Below, in pieces: positions 15,855 to 23,663 of a stretch of DNA of 64,000 nt. Below the pieces are notes generated by a model. That model saw only the letters and a program-made list of their open reading frames with translations, was not told where the DNA came from and searched no databases. Source of the stretch: Olsenella_K sp051878835 (GTDB taxonomy: Bacteria > Actinomycetota > Coriobacteriia > Coriobacteriales > Atopobiaceae); the NCBI GenBank assembly GCA_051878835.1, contig JBJEKW010000095.1:1-64000 (forward strand), written 5' to 3'. Made by a program: the position numbers and the translations under genes. Each line of letters begins with the position of its first letter. The stretch's first letter is position 1.

Positions 15855-17294
15855 CTAGTAGAAGGTGCCGCCACCCATGAAGCCATCCACGTAGTACATG
15901 TCGTGCACGGTGACGCCCAGGCCAGGCAGGGCGTCGACAACCTGGCCGCCGCCAACGTAGATGGCGACGTGGCCGGGATAGCGGCCGGCGTAGGAGTAAT
16001 ACACCAGGTCGCCGTAGGCCAGCTGGCTGGCAGACTTGCTGTTGCCGGTGATGGCCATGAAGCTCTCGGGCCAGTGGCTGCGGGCGGAGTAGCCCAGCGC
16101 ATAGTCCACCAGGCCGGAGCAGGTGAATGAGGAGGTGCTGGTGCTGCCAGTCCAGGTGTAGCCGCTCCACACGTAGCCGGAACCCACCACGCTGAGGGCC
16201 CTTGCCACCATGGCGGCTCCACGGGCAGAGCCGCTGGAGCTGCTAGAGCTAGAAGACTTGCTGCTGGAGCTGGAGTTGCTGGACTTGCCGCTGTTGGAGC
16301 TCGAGGACTTGCCGCTGTTCGAACTGCTAGCGCCGCCGTTGCTGGAGCTGTTGCTCTTGGACGAGTTGCTCGACGAGGAGCTGCCCGAGTTGGAGGAGGA
16401 GCCGCCGTTGCTGGAGCTGTTGCTGTTCGACGAGCTGTTGGAAGAAGAGCCACCATTGCTGGCGCTAGAGCCGTTGTCGGAAGAGCTCGAGGAGCTGGAT
16501 CCGCCCTGGTCAGACGACTGAGCCGAGCTGTCAGACGAGCTGGAGCCGTTGTCGGACGAGGAGTCCGTGGCGGCGGCGGAGCCATCGGAGCTGTCAGAGG
16601 AGCCCTCCTCCGCAGCCTTCTGCTGCGCCTCCTGTGCGGCCTGCTGAGCTGCCTGCTGTGCCGCAGCTGCCTCAGCTGCCTCCTGTGCGGCAATCTGATC
16701 CTTCAGCTCCTGCGACAGGCTGTTGTAGTAGTCCTCGGCGGACTGCTCGGCGGCCTTGGCGCTAGCCTCCTTGTCGGCCTTCTCCTGCAGCTCCTGGGCC
16801 TGCTGGGCCTGCTGGGTCTGAAGGTCGCTCTGCTGGGTCTTCAGCGTGGACTGAAGGTCCTTCACCTGGTTCACGACACCGGTCTGATACTCGGAGACCT
16901 TGTTGGAGTACTCGATCTTCGAGACGAAGTCCTCGATGTCCTTCGAGCCCAGCATCAGGGACACCAGGCTGGTGCCGCCGGTCTTGTACTGGTCGGCGAC
17001 GATGGCCTTCAGCTGCGGGGTTAGCTCGTCCAGCTGGCCCTGCGTGTCCTCGATCTGCGACTGCAGGTCGCTGATCTGCTGCGTGGTGTCATCGTAGCGC
17101 GCCTGGGCATCCTGGTACTCGTAGGTCGCCTGCTCGGCCTCAGAACCGCGCTGTGCATACTCCTGACGCGCGTTATCGACATCCTCCTGAGAAACCTCGG
17201 CGAATGCGGGCCGTGCGACACCCAGGCTCACCGTGATGGCGAGCGTTCCCGCTACGACAGCCATCATCGGCCTGCCAAAGTGCATTCTGCGCAT
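15855..17294 (-). CDS. Secreted NlpC/P60 peptidoglycan hydrolase with coiled coil and Ser-rich linker
   Basis: NlpC/P60 enzymes cleave peptide stems in peptidoglycan. The 479-residue protein has a signal peptide (cleavage expected after ARPAFA, residue 32) and a long coiled coil (about 33-235, rich in Gln/Glu/Ala). A low-complexity Ser/Asn/Gly linker follows (about 236-354), then the NlpC/P60 domain (355-479). Visible catalytic residues are Cys392 in FTCSGLVDYA and His442 in GHVAIYVGGG. The layout resembles RipA/PcsB-type cell-separation hydrolases, where the coiled coil regulates the enzyme. The ATG at 17292-17294 follows AGGAGG. It is monocistronic: its own terminator lies downstream and murJ has a separate leader. 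Confidence 0.9.
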   Translation of the reverse strand: MRRMHFGRPMMAVVAGTLAITVSLGVARPAFAEVSQEDVDNARQEYAQRGSEAEQATYEYQDAQARYDDTTQQISDLQSQIEDTQGQLDELTPQLKAIVADQYKTGGTSLVSLMLGSKDIEDFVSKIEYSNKVSEYQTGVVNQVKDLQSTLKTQQSDLQTQQAQQAQELQEKADKEASAKAAEQSAEDYYNSLSQELKDQIAAQEAAEAAAAQQAAQQAAQEAQQKAAEEGSSDSSDGSAAATDSSSDNGSSSSDSSAQSSDQGGSSSSSSSDNGSSASNGGSSSNSSSNSNSSSNGGSSSNSGSSSSSNSSKSNSSSNGGASSSNSGKSSSSNSGKSSNSSSSSKSSSSSSSSGSARGAAMVARALSVVGSGYVWSGYTWTGSTSTSSFTCSGLVDYALGYSARSHWPESFMAITGNSKSASQLAYGDLVYYSYAGRYPGHVAIYVGGGQVVDALPGLGVTVHDMYYVDGFMGGGTFY

Positions 17295-17545
17295 GCATTC
17301 CTCCTTGGGTACGTTGTTCGATCGGGGCGGCTTGTGCCTGCCCTCTACCGAATATCGCTCATGGGTTCGCCATTTACGTTAACATGCATCCCGCCGCGAA
17401 AGTCAAGTCTGCGCAATGTCACCAAAACTCTAACCATTCACAAAGCGACGCTTCACTTTCTGATCCAAAAGTGCATACCCTGTGGCTCCATTGGGACTCA
17501 CAACACCTGGGCAGTCACACATCCGCAGGTAAACCCATGTTTAAA

Positions 17546-17863
17546 CTAGTGCATGCGAGCGTTCAGCTCACCGGCCAGCTCGGGCAGCGTGACGCCGTAG
17601 CGCTCCGCCGTCACCATCAAATGGTAAAGCACATCCCCCATCTCGTAACGGATGTGGTCGTGATCGCGGTCCTTGCAGGCCATGATGACCTCGCTGGACT
17701 CCTCGGCCAGCTTCTTCAGCAGCTCGTCCTCCTCACCGTTCAGAAGCTTCGAAGTGTAGGACTGCGCGGGGTCGTGGTCCCAGCGCCCGTGAATCGTGGC
17801 AGCCAGCGACTCCAGCGTCTGTCCGATGTCCCCGTCCTTCACGTTTGCGGTGCGAACGCCCAT
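17546..17863 (-). CDS. hisE: Phosphoribosyl-ATP pyrophosphatase
   Basis: HisE removes pyrophosphate from phosphoribosyl-ATP, the second step of histidine synthesis. The 105-residue protein has the all-alpha NTP-PPase (MazG-like) pattern: SYTSKLL, then EDELLKKLAEESSEV with the metal-binding glutamates, and RYEMGDVLYHLMV. The ATG follows GGGAGG. It is the second gene of a hisI-hisE pair that lies apart from the main his operon. HisI and HisE are separate proteins here, not the enterobacterial fusion. Confidence 0.93.
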   Translation of the reverse strand: MGVRTANVKDGDIGQTLESLAATIHGRWDHDPAQSYTSKLLNGEEDELLKKLAEESSEVIMACKDRDHDHIRYEMGDVLYHLMVTAERYGVTLPELAGELNARMH

Positions 17864-17914
17864 GCGTGCCTCCCTTTCGTGTGGTGCCAGGCAGGCGAAC
17901 CTGCCAGGGCACGT

Positions 17915-18334
17915 CTAATTCCTGCGACTCGTACTCTGGCTTTCGGGTTTGCCCTCGGGCGCACCCTCAGCGTCTCCCTCCAGCACGCGGTAGAAGCAGC
18001 TGCGATGACCCGTGTGGCAGGCGGGCCCGGGAGAGTCGACCTCGTACACCAGGGTGTCCGCGTCGCAATCCACGAGCACGCGCTTCACCTGCTGCATGTT
18101 TCCGCTGGTAGCTCCCTTGTTCCACAGCTCCTGGCGCGAGCGGGACCAAAACCAGCTGGTATGCGTGCTAAACGTCAGTCGGATGGCCTCCGCGTTGGCC
18201 CACGCCACCATGAGCACCTCGCCGGTACCCTGCTGCTGCACAACCACGGGAATCAGCCCGCGGCTGTCGAACCGAAGCCCCGCCTGGTCCAGCCCGACCT
18301 TGCCCAGGGACTCACCCGCATACGTCTGGGTCAT
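17915..18334 (-). CDS. hisI: Phosphoribosyl-AMP cyclohydrolase
   Basis: HisI opens the adenine ring of phosphoribosyl-AMP, the third step of histidine synthesis. The 139-residue protein has VLMVAWANAEA, the family block WSRSRQELWNKGATSGN, the metal site DCDADT and CHTGHRSCFYR. I chose ATG 18332-18334 (MTQTYAGES), with GAGGTG 7 nt upstream; a longer frame to 18361 adds an unlikely sequence that runs into a hairpin. A charged Glu/Ser-rich tail ends the protein. hisE follows after 51 bp. Confidence 0.92.
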   Translation of the reverse strand: MTQTYAGESLGKVGLDQAGLRFDSRGLIPVVVQQQGTGEVLMVAWANAEAIRLTFSTHTSWFWSRSRQELWNKGATSGNMQQVKRVLVDCDADTLVYEVDSPGPACHTGHRSCFYRVLEGDAEGAPEGKPESQSTSRRN

Positions 18335-18370
18335 CGCACAACACCTCGCCTCGGACGCCAAGAGGCGCCA

Positions 18371-18394
18371 AACAAAACTGCGGGCAGAGCCCGC
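18371..18394 (-). promoter_or_regulatory. Terminator-like hairpin in the hisI leader (candidate attenuator)
   Basis: GCGGGC (18380-18385), loop AGA and GCCCGC (18389-18394) form a 6-bp GC stem. On the minus strand it is followed by AGTTTTGTTT. No minus-strand gene ends just upstream, so it appears to sit inside the hisI-hisE leader, about 40 nt before the ATG. An attenuator is possible; no His-codon leader peptide was identified. Confidence 0.45.
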
Positions 18395-18474
18395 CCGAAA
18401 TCTTCAAATCAGGGTAACCCAGCGCTCACTCACAAGACCACCTATGCCGGTCGTCCGATACAGGCTTGTCACAT

Positions 18475-18488
18475 GCGGATAAATCCGC
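18475..18488. promoter_or_regulatory. Palindrome GCGGAT-AA-ATCCGC between divergent genes
   Basis: A perfect 6-bp inverted repeat with a 2-nt spacer lies between hisI (minus) and the COG2865 gene (plus). Its core is identical to the palindrome upstream of gap (4593-4604). It lies about 60 bp upstream of the plus-strand start. Confidence 0.5.
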
Positions 18489-18553
18489 CTTGAATGGGAA
18501 CATGCATGCTATTGGAGCTATACATATGAGGCATGGCAAGGAGAGAGCTGTCG

Positions 18554-19468
18554 ATGGCTGAGCTGAGCGGTGTTCTGCAGGAGGACGTGGCGTCACCGGA
18601 GGTGACAGCTGTCGCAAACGATTCCGACGATCTGCAGAAGGTGGACCGTCATGGAAGGACGCGCCTGGCGTTCGAGGACGAGCTGTGCCCCGGGGCCCGC
18701 TACGACTGCGTAGACCGCGAGCTTCTGGACGACTACCGCGCCCACGTGGGAGCCGAGCTTGGCGGGGCCAGTCTGCTGGCCCAGCACCAGTTCATGCGAG
18801 AAGGGCAGCTGACGAACGCCGGAGTGCTCCTCTTTGCCGAAAACCCCACCGACTACCTGCCGAACGCGCGCGTGCACCTGTCGAAGTTCAAGGAGTTCCA
18901 GATGCATGGCCAACGTGAGGCCGTCTGCGTGAAGGACCTCATCCTGGATGGCCCCCTCCCCCGGCTGGTGACCAAGGTCGAGGCCAGCATCCTGCAGCTG
19001 TCCGACGACATGACCGTGCGCGACACCGACGGCAGCATCCACCGCGTGGAGGACTATCCACGGCCGGCTTGGCTGGATGGCCTTCTGGGCGCGCTCATGC
19101 ACCGGTCGTACCGCTCCGAAAGCTACATCCACATCACCATCGACGAGGACCAGATGCAGATCCTCTCGCCCGGCACGCCCTCCGTGCTGGAGGAGGGCGG
19201 GCGCCGCGGGGCCGAGAACGGCACCAGGAACCCTCGCATCACGCAGGCGCTCGTAGGGATGGGGCTTTCGCTGGAGGGCATGCGAAGCGGCACCAGCCAG
19301 GTCGAGCGTGCAACCACGCTGGAGGAGCCCTGCTACGAACCCATGGACGTGTTGGACGGCAAGTCCGTGCGCCTGACCCTGCGCAGCAACCTCGATGCGT
19401 GGAACCAGCTGCTGGAGGACAACGAGGTCGACGGTCGTATGCTCCTCTCGCCAATCTATTCGCTGTAG
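18554..19468 (+). CDS. Truncated, degenerate COG2865-type ATPase-like protein
   Basis: COG2865 proteins join an N-terminal Schlafen/AlbA-like DNA-binding domain to a C-terminal GHKL-type domain and are annotated as predicted regulators. This 304-residue protein retains the central and C-terminal parts (GQLTNAGVLLFAENP, LPNARVHLSKFKEF, ALMHRSY, ILSPGTPS, NPRITQAL) but lacks the N-terminal domain. In the motif that usually reads EALVNALIHRDY it has DGLLGALMHRSY, so the metal-chelating Asn is missing. ATP binding is therefore doubtful. AAGGAG lies before the ATG at 18554; an upstream ATG at 18533 is possible. It is the only plus-strand gene in the his region. Confidence 0.7.
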   Translation: MAELSGVLQEDVASPEVTAVANDSDDLQKVDRHGRTRLAFEDELCPGARYDCVDRELLDDYRAHVGAELGGASLLAQHQFMREGQLTNAGVLLFAENPTDYLPNARVHLSKFKEFQMHGQREAVCVKDLILDGPLPRLVTKVEASILQLSDDMTVRDTDGSIHRVEDYPRPAWLDGLLGALMHRSYRSESYIHITIDEDQMQILSPGTPSVLEEGGRRGAENGTRNPRITQALVGMGLSLEGMRSGTSQVERATTLEEPCYEPMDVLDGKSVRLTLRSNLDAWNQLLEDNEVDGRMLLSPIYSL

Positions 19469-19528
19469 GGACGCGCACCTACAGGCGAAGACGAGCACAG
19501 GCTGCTGCGAGTGCCAGCTAACCAGACG

Positions 19529-19561
19529 AAAAAGGGGCCGCCCGAGGATTCGGACGGCCCC
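19529..19561. terminator. Bidirectional terminator between COG2865 gene and femX
   Basis: GGGGCCG (19534-19540) pairs with CGGCCCC (19555-19561), with inner CCGA/TCGG pairing. On the minus strand five T residues follow (femX side). On the plus strand it reads TTCGTT (COG2865 side). Confidence 0.85.
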
Positions 19562-19616
19562 TTCGTTGTCTGGGCGGCTCCTGTCATGTAGCTAAAGTCA
19601 GCCTGAACAATGTCTA

Positions 19617-19640
19617 TATATAAGTAAGGCAGCTTATATA
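19617..19640. repeat. AT-rich inverted repeat downstream of femX
   Basis: TATATAAG (19617-19624) and CTTATATA (19633-19640) form a perfect 8-bp repeat around an 8-nt spacer. It lies between the femX stop and the terminator. Function unknown; the low GC stands out locally. Confidence 0.55.
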
Positions 19641-19667
19641 CGTTCCCAGCGGCTAAGACGCCTTGAG

Positions 19668-20663
19668 CTAGCCGCGGCGGATGACCTTGCGGGCCTTCTG
19701 CAGAACCGTGTACTCCAGCTTGTGCAGCGGCAGGTCGCGGTCGGGCGCTATCTGGACGGTCTGCTTCGAGAACTTGCACTTGAACTCGTTCAGGCCCTTC
19801 AGCGTGGGGGCAAAGTCGTTGCCGATGCCCATCATGTCGTAGTCGACCATGCCCTTGTGCTTTGCCAGGTCGCAGCACTCGAAGTACACGAGGGCGTCCG
19901 TAACGTGTGCGCGCTTGGTCTCGGTGCGCGATGCGCCGTAGTAGCGTACGGCTCGCGTGCCGTTCATGGTGACGATGGACCACGTGACCACGCGGCCGTC
20001 CACGCGGCCTGCGTACACGCGGCAGTGCTCGGGACCCAGGATGCGAATCATGTCCTCGTAGTCGGACTTCGGAGCCGGAACGAAGCCGTCGCGCTGGCCC
20101 GTCTCGACGATGACGTCGTAGAAGTCGGAGAAGTCCTTCGTGGCGAGGTCGGTCTCGTCGGCATAGGTGGCAGGGCTCTCGCGCAGGGCCTTGCGCACGT
20201 CGCGACGACCGCGGGGCTTGAAGCGCGACAGGATGTCCTCGTCGGAACCCGAGAGGTCAATGATGACGGTCTCGCTGTAGGGAATCGTCGACAGGACGGG
20301 GCGCGTCTGCTCCAGCTCGGCCTTGACGGCCAGGCGGCAGAACACCTGCTTGTGGTCCTTCTGGCTCACATAGCTGGCGATGGCATCCAAACCCTCGGAC
20401 TCCTGCTGGGGCGTGGGCTCCTTTACCCACACGGGGGCGTGGTTGGCGCGCAGGTAGTGGTAGCCGTGCGTCTCGTAGTCATAGAAGCGGATGAACGCCC
20501 GCACCTCGTCGCCGTCCACGAGCTCATAGGTGCCCCAGTCCGAGCGACCGGGGATGGTGTTCTCGTAGGTGGCCCACTCCTGCGTCTGCTCGATGGGCAG
20601 GTTTATTCCTAGCTCCGTCGCCTTCTGCTGGAACTCCTGGGGCTGGACCTCAATCAGGTTCAT
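19668..20663 (-). CDS. FemX/FemA/B-type peptidoglycan bridge aminoacyltransferase
   Basis: FemABX enzymes use aminoacyl-tRNA to add cross-bridge residues to the lysine or ornithine of lipid II at the inner membrane face. The 331-residue protein has two GNAT-like halves. Typical elements are PIEQTQEWATYE near the N-terminus, FKPRGRRDVRKALR in the middle, and RAVRYYGASRTE with YDMMGIGND in the second half. I chose the ATG at 20661-20663, behind GGAAGGA. It follows hisF by 124 bp. With the ATP-grasp ligase at 11256 it implies a branched peptidoglycan; which residues each adds is unknown. Confidence 0.85.
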   Translation of the reverse strand: MNLIEVQPQEFQQKATELGINLPIEQTQEWATYENTIPGRSDWGTYELVDGDEVRAFIRFYDYETHGYHYLRANHAPVWVKEPTPQQESEGLDAIASYVSQKDHKQVFCRLAVKAELEQTRPVLSTIPYSETVIIDLSGSDEDILSRFKPRGRRDVRKALRESPATYADETDLATKDFSDFYDVIVETGQRDGFVPAPKSDYEDMIRILGPEHCRVYAGRVDGRVVTWSIVTMNGTRAVRYYGASRTETKRAHVTDALVYFECCDLAKHKGMVDYDMMGIGNDFAPTLKGLNEFKCKFSKQTVQIAPDRDLPLHKLEYTVLQKARKVIRRG

Positions 20664-20787
20664 CTGCAATCCTTCCCAAACGAATCGTCTGTAGCGAATC
20701 TATGCTCCAGACCATCCTACGAGAAGAACGCGTCCTCACCCGATGCCATCTGGCAGATACCATCAAGGCGGCACGTAAACAGCTGGC

Positions 20788-21555
20788 TCAGAAGTCCAGC
20801 CTGACCGGGATGCCCTGTGAGGCCATGTACTCCTTTACCTGGCGGACCGAGAACGTGCCAAAGTGGAAGACGCTGGCAGCCAGCACCGCGTCGGCCTCGC
20901 CCTCGATGATGCCCTCGGCAAAGTGCTCCAGCGTGCCGACGCCGCCCGACGCAATGACGGGAATGGGCACGGCACGGGCAACGGCACGGGTCAGCGCCAG
21001 GTCGAAGCCCTCCTTCGTGCCGTCGCGGTCCATGCTGGTCAGCAGAATCTCGCCCGCTCCCCTGCGCGCGGCCTCCTCAGCCCACTGCACGGCATCGATG
21101 CCGGTGGCGTGACGGCCGCCCGCCGTGTAGACCTCCCACTTGTCGGCATGTCCGACGCGCTTCGCGTCGATGGCGCACACCACCGCCTGACTGCCGAAGG
21201 CATTCGCTGCGGAGGTGATGAGACTGGGGTCCTTCACGGCCGCCGAGTTCAGGGACACCTTGTCGGCGCCGGCCGAGACCATGCGCACCATGTCGGCGAT
21301 GGTCCTGAAGCCACCGCCCACCGTGTAGGGGATGCGCAGCTGCGCTGAGGCGCGACTGGCCAGATCCACGGTGGTCTTCCTGCGATCGGACGTTGCCGTG
21401 ATGTCCAGGAACACCACCTCGTCCGCACCCTCGTGATCGTAGGCACGAGCCAGCTCGACGGGATCGCCCGCGTCTCGCAGGTCGACGAAGTTCACACCCT
21501 TCACCACGCGCCCGTCCTTCACGTCCAGGCACGGTATGACTCGTTTCGTAAGCAT
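20788..21555 (-). CDS. hisF: Imidazole glycerol phosphate synthase subunit HisF
   Basis: HisF is the cyclase half of IGP synthase. It uses ammonia from HisH to make imidazole glycerol phosphate and AICAR. The 255-residue (beta-alpha)8 protein has CLDVKDGRVVKG with the catalytic Asp near residue 11, PYTVGGGFRT, the second catalytic Asp in CAIDAKR, and IASGGVGT. It is the last enzyme gene of the main his operon, 77 bp after hisA, and that spacer contains a CTAAAG/CTTTAG hairpin. Confidence 0.96.
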   Translation of the reverse strand: MLTKRVIPCLDVKDGRVVKGVNFVDLRDAGDPVELARAYDHEGADEVVFLDITATSDRRKTTVDLASRASAQLRIPYTVGGGFRTIADMVRMVSAGADKVSLNSAAVKDPSLITSAANAFGSQAVVCAIDAKRVGHADKWEVYTAGGRHATGIDAVQWAEEAARRGAGEILLTSMDRDGTKEGFDLALTRAVARAVPIPVIASGGVGTLEHFAEGIIEGEADAVLAASVFHFGTFSVRQVKEYMASQGIPVRLDF

Positions 21556-21603
21556 GGCATTCCTTCCATAGGTAGGGCTGGCGTTCCGATTAGGTGACTT
21601 AAG

Positions 21604-21621
21604 ACTAAAGCTCTACTTTAG
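21604..21621. promoter_or_regulatory. CTAAAG/CTTTAG inverted repeat in the hisA–hisF spacer
   Basis: ACTAAAG (21604-21610) and ACTTTAG (21615-21621) share the half-site sequence of the palindrome over the hisZG promoter (27913-27930), in reversed order. It could be a secondary operator or an AT-rich RNA hairpin. Confidence 0.4.
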
Positions 21622-21632
21622 GCTTAGACTCT

Positions 21633-22376
21633 CTAGGCCTCCCCGTGCGCCACCCTCAAGGCATCCGACAGCCGGAAGTTCCCCTCGTACAGGGCACGAC
21701 CTGTGATGGCTCCCTCGATTACGTCGGGGCCCAGCGCAGCCAGGGCACGCAGGTCGTCCAAGGAGGCGATGCCACCCGACGCCACCACGGGAAACCCCGC
21801 CAGCTGCGCCACGTGTGCATACGCGTTGGCGTCGATGCCCGTCTGCATGCCGTCGCGCGCTATGTCGGTAAAGACCAGGTGGCGATAGCCCAGCGACGCC
21901 AGCTGCGGCACCAGCTGGTCGGCCTTCAGGCCCTCTGCCTCGCGCCAGCCGTTGACCTTCACGACGCCGTCCTTTGCGGCGACGTCGGCCACCACCAAGT
22001 CCGCATAGCGCGTAGCCGCCTCGCGGGCAAAGGCAGGGTCACGCACCAGGGCGGTCCCGATGGCGATGCGGCTGGCACCCGCGCGGCGCAGGCGCTCGAT
22101 GGCCTCAAGGCTCCTGACACCGCCGCCCGCGTCGACCCGTATGCCCGGCACCTGGCAGATGGCCCTGATGGCAAGCTCGTTCTGGCGCAGGGCGTCCTCG
22201 CCCTCCTCGAAGGTGGCCGAGAGGTCCACCACGTGCACCCAATGTGCGCCTGCGGCCACGAAGTCGCGGGCAACGGATGCGGGATCGTCCGAGTAGACCT
22301 TCACGCGGCTGCGGTCACCACGCTCAAGGCGCACCACCTTGCCAGCTATCAGGTCAATCGCGGGAAAGAGGATCAT
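21633..22376 (-). CDS. hisA: ProFAR isomerase HisA
   Basis: HisA isomerises ProFAR to PRFAR by an Amadori rearrangement. The 247-residue (beta-alpha)8 protein shows PAIDLIAGKVVRLERGD with the catalytic Asp near residue 8, DAGGGVRS, VADVAAKDG with the second catalytic Asp, and VVASGGIAS. In Actinomycetota the PriA variant also acts in tryptophan synthesis; I cannot tell PriA from HisA by eye. The start overlaps the hisH stop (ATGA). Confidence 0.93.
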   Translation of the reverse strand: MILFPAIDLIAGKVVRLERGDRSRVKVYSDDPASVARDFVAAGAHWVHVVDLSATFEEGEDALRQNELAIRAICQVPGIRVDAGGGVRSLEAIERLRRAGASRIAIGTALVRDPAFAREAATRYADLVVADVAAKDGVVKVNGWREAEGLKADQLVPQLASLGYRHLVFTDIARDGMQTGIDANAYAHVAQLAGFPVVASGGIASLDDLRALAALGPDVIEGAITGRALYEGNFRLSDALRVAHGEA

Positions 22377-23074
22377 GCGTCCTCACCGCCCGCCTCCACA
22401 CGAAGCGGACTTACGTCTGCCGTCTGGACCATGCGCACGTAGTTGCGCAGGATGCCCAGGCCCGTCCGCGAGGACTTCTCGGGGTGGAACTGCACGCCAA
22501 AGACGTTGTCCTGCCACACGCCCGACGGGAAGCTGCGTGCGTAGTGGGTGCGCGTGGCCACGATGGCGGGGTCAACGTCGTCCGCCACGGCGTAGGAGTG
22601 CGTGAAGTACACGTTCGCGCCCTCCGACACCCCTGCCAGAAGCGGGCACTCCCTGCCATGCGGGGTCAGGTGAATCTGGTCCCAGCCCACGTGAGGCACC
22701 TTCAGGCGAGTGGACTCCAGGCGCGTGACGCTGCCCTTCAAAATGCCCAGGCCACGGGCCCACTTGTCATCCCCCACATGGTTCGACCCCAGCTCGTCGC
22801 CGCGCTCGAACAGCAGATGCAGACCCAGGCAGATGCCCAGGAAGGGCACCCCCCTGCCAACGGCATCCCGGATGGCGTCGCCCTCGCCAGACGACTCCAC
22901 GTATGCCATGGCGTCCTCGAACGCGCCCACCCCCGGCACGATGACTCCGTCGGCGGAGCGGATGGCCGCCGGGTCGTCCGAGATAACGGCGTCTCCACCG
23001 GCCTCGGTCACGCTGCGGGCCACGCTGAGGAGGTTTCCCTTGTGGTAGTCCACCACCACGATGCGCCCAGACAT
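22373..23074 (-). CDS. hisH: Imidazole glycerol phosphate synthase subunit HisH
   Basis: HisH is the glutamine amidotransferase half of IGP synthase and delivers ammonia to HisF. The 233-residue class I amidotransferase has VDYHKGNL, PGVGAFEDAM, the nucleophile Cys in GICLGLHLLF and the His-Glu pair in GVQFHPEKS. It starts directly at the hisB stop and overlaps hisA by 4 bp, so translation is probably coupled. Confidence 0.95.
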   Translation of the reverse strand: MSGRIVVVDYHKGNLLSVARSVTEAGGDAVISDDPAAIRSADGVIVPGVGAFEDAMAYVESSGEGDAIRDAVGRGVPFLGICLGLHLLFERGDELGSNHVGDDKWARGLGILKGSVTRLESTRLKVPHVGWDQIHLTPHGRECPLLAGVSEGANVYFTHSYAVADDVDPAIVATRTHYARSFPSGVWQDNVFGVQFHPEKSSRTGLGILRNYVRMVQTADVSPLRVEAGGEDA

Positions 23075-23662
23075 TTACAGCACCCCCTTCGTCGAGGGGA
23101 TGCCCTCGACACGCGGGTCGGACTCCACCGCCTGGCGCAGCGCACGAGCACAGGCCTTGAACGTGGCCTCGATGATGTGATGCGCGTTCATGCCGCACTC
23201 CTTGCGCAGGTGCAGCGTGATGCCCGCATTGCGCGCAAAGCCGATGAAGAACTCCTGCGCCAGCTCGGTGTCGAACGTGCCGACCTTCGCAGGCTCTATG
23301 TCCACGTTCCAGTACAGCTCCCCGCGGCCCGAGATGTCCACCGCCGCCAGCACAAGCGCCTCGTCCAGGGGAACCGCCACGCTGCCGAAGCGGCGAATGC
23401 CACGCTTTGAGCCCAAGGCCTCGCGCAGCGCGTCGCCCAGGGCGATGCCCGTGTCCTCCACGGTGTGGTGGTCGTCCACCCACGTGTCGCCCTTCACCTG
23501 GACGTCCATGTCGATGAGCGAGTGGCGCGACAGCGCCGTCAGCATGTGGTCAAAGAAGCCGACACCCGTGTGGATGTTCGAGGCTCCCGTCCCATCGAGG
23601 TTCACCGACAGCGTGATGTCCGTCTCGCCGGTCTTCCTGGAAACCTGTGCGGTTCTTGGCAT
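23075..23662 (-). CDS. hisB: Imidazoleglycerol-phosphate dehydratase
   Basis: HisB dehydrates imidazole glycerol phosphate to imidazole acetol phosphate using manganese. The 195-residue monofunctional enzyme has the metal-binding repeats FFDHMLTALSRH, DDHHTVEDTGIALG and CGMNAHHIIEATFKA. I chose ATG 23660-23662 (MPRTAQVSRKT) behind AGGAGG; the longer frame runs into hisC. It lacks the HolP phosphatase domain of the enterobacterial HisB fusion. Confidence 0.95.
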   Translation of the reverse strand: MPRTAQVSRKTGETDITLSVNLDGTGASNIHTGVGFFDHMLTALSRHSLIDMDVQVKGDTWVDDHHTVEDTGIALGDALREALGSKRGIRRFGSVAVPLDEALVLAAVDISGRGELYWNVDIEPAKVGTFDTELAQEFFIGFARNAGITLHLRKECGMNAHHIIEATFKACARALRQAVESDPRVEGIPSTKGVL

Positions 23663-23663
23663 G

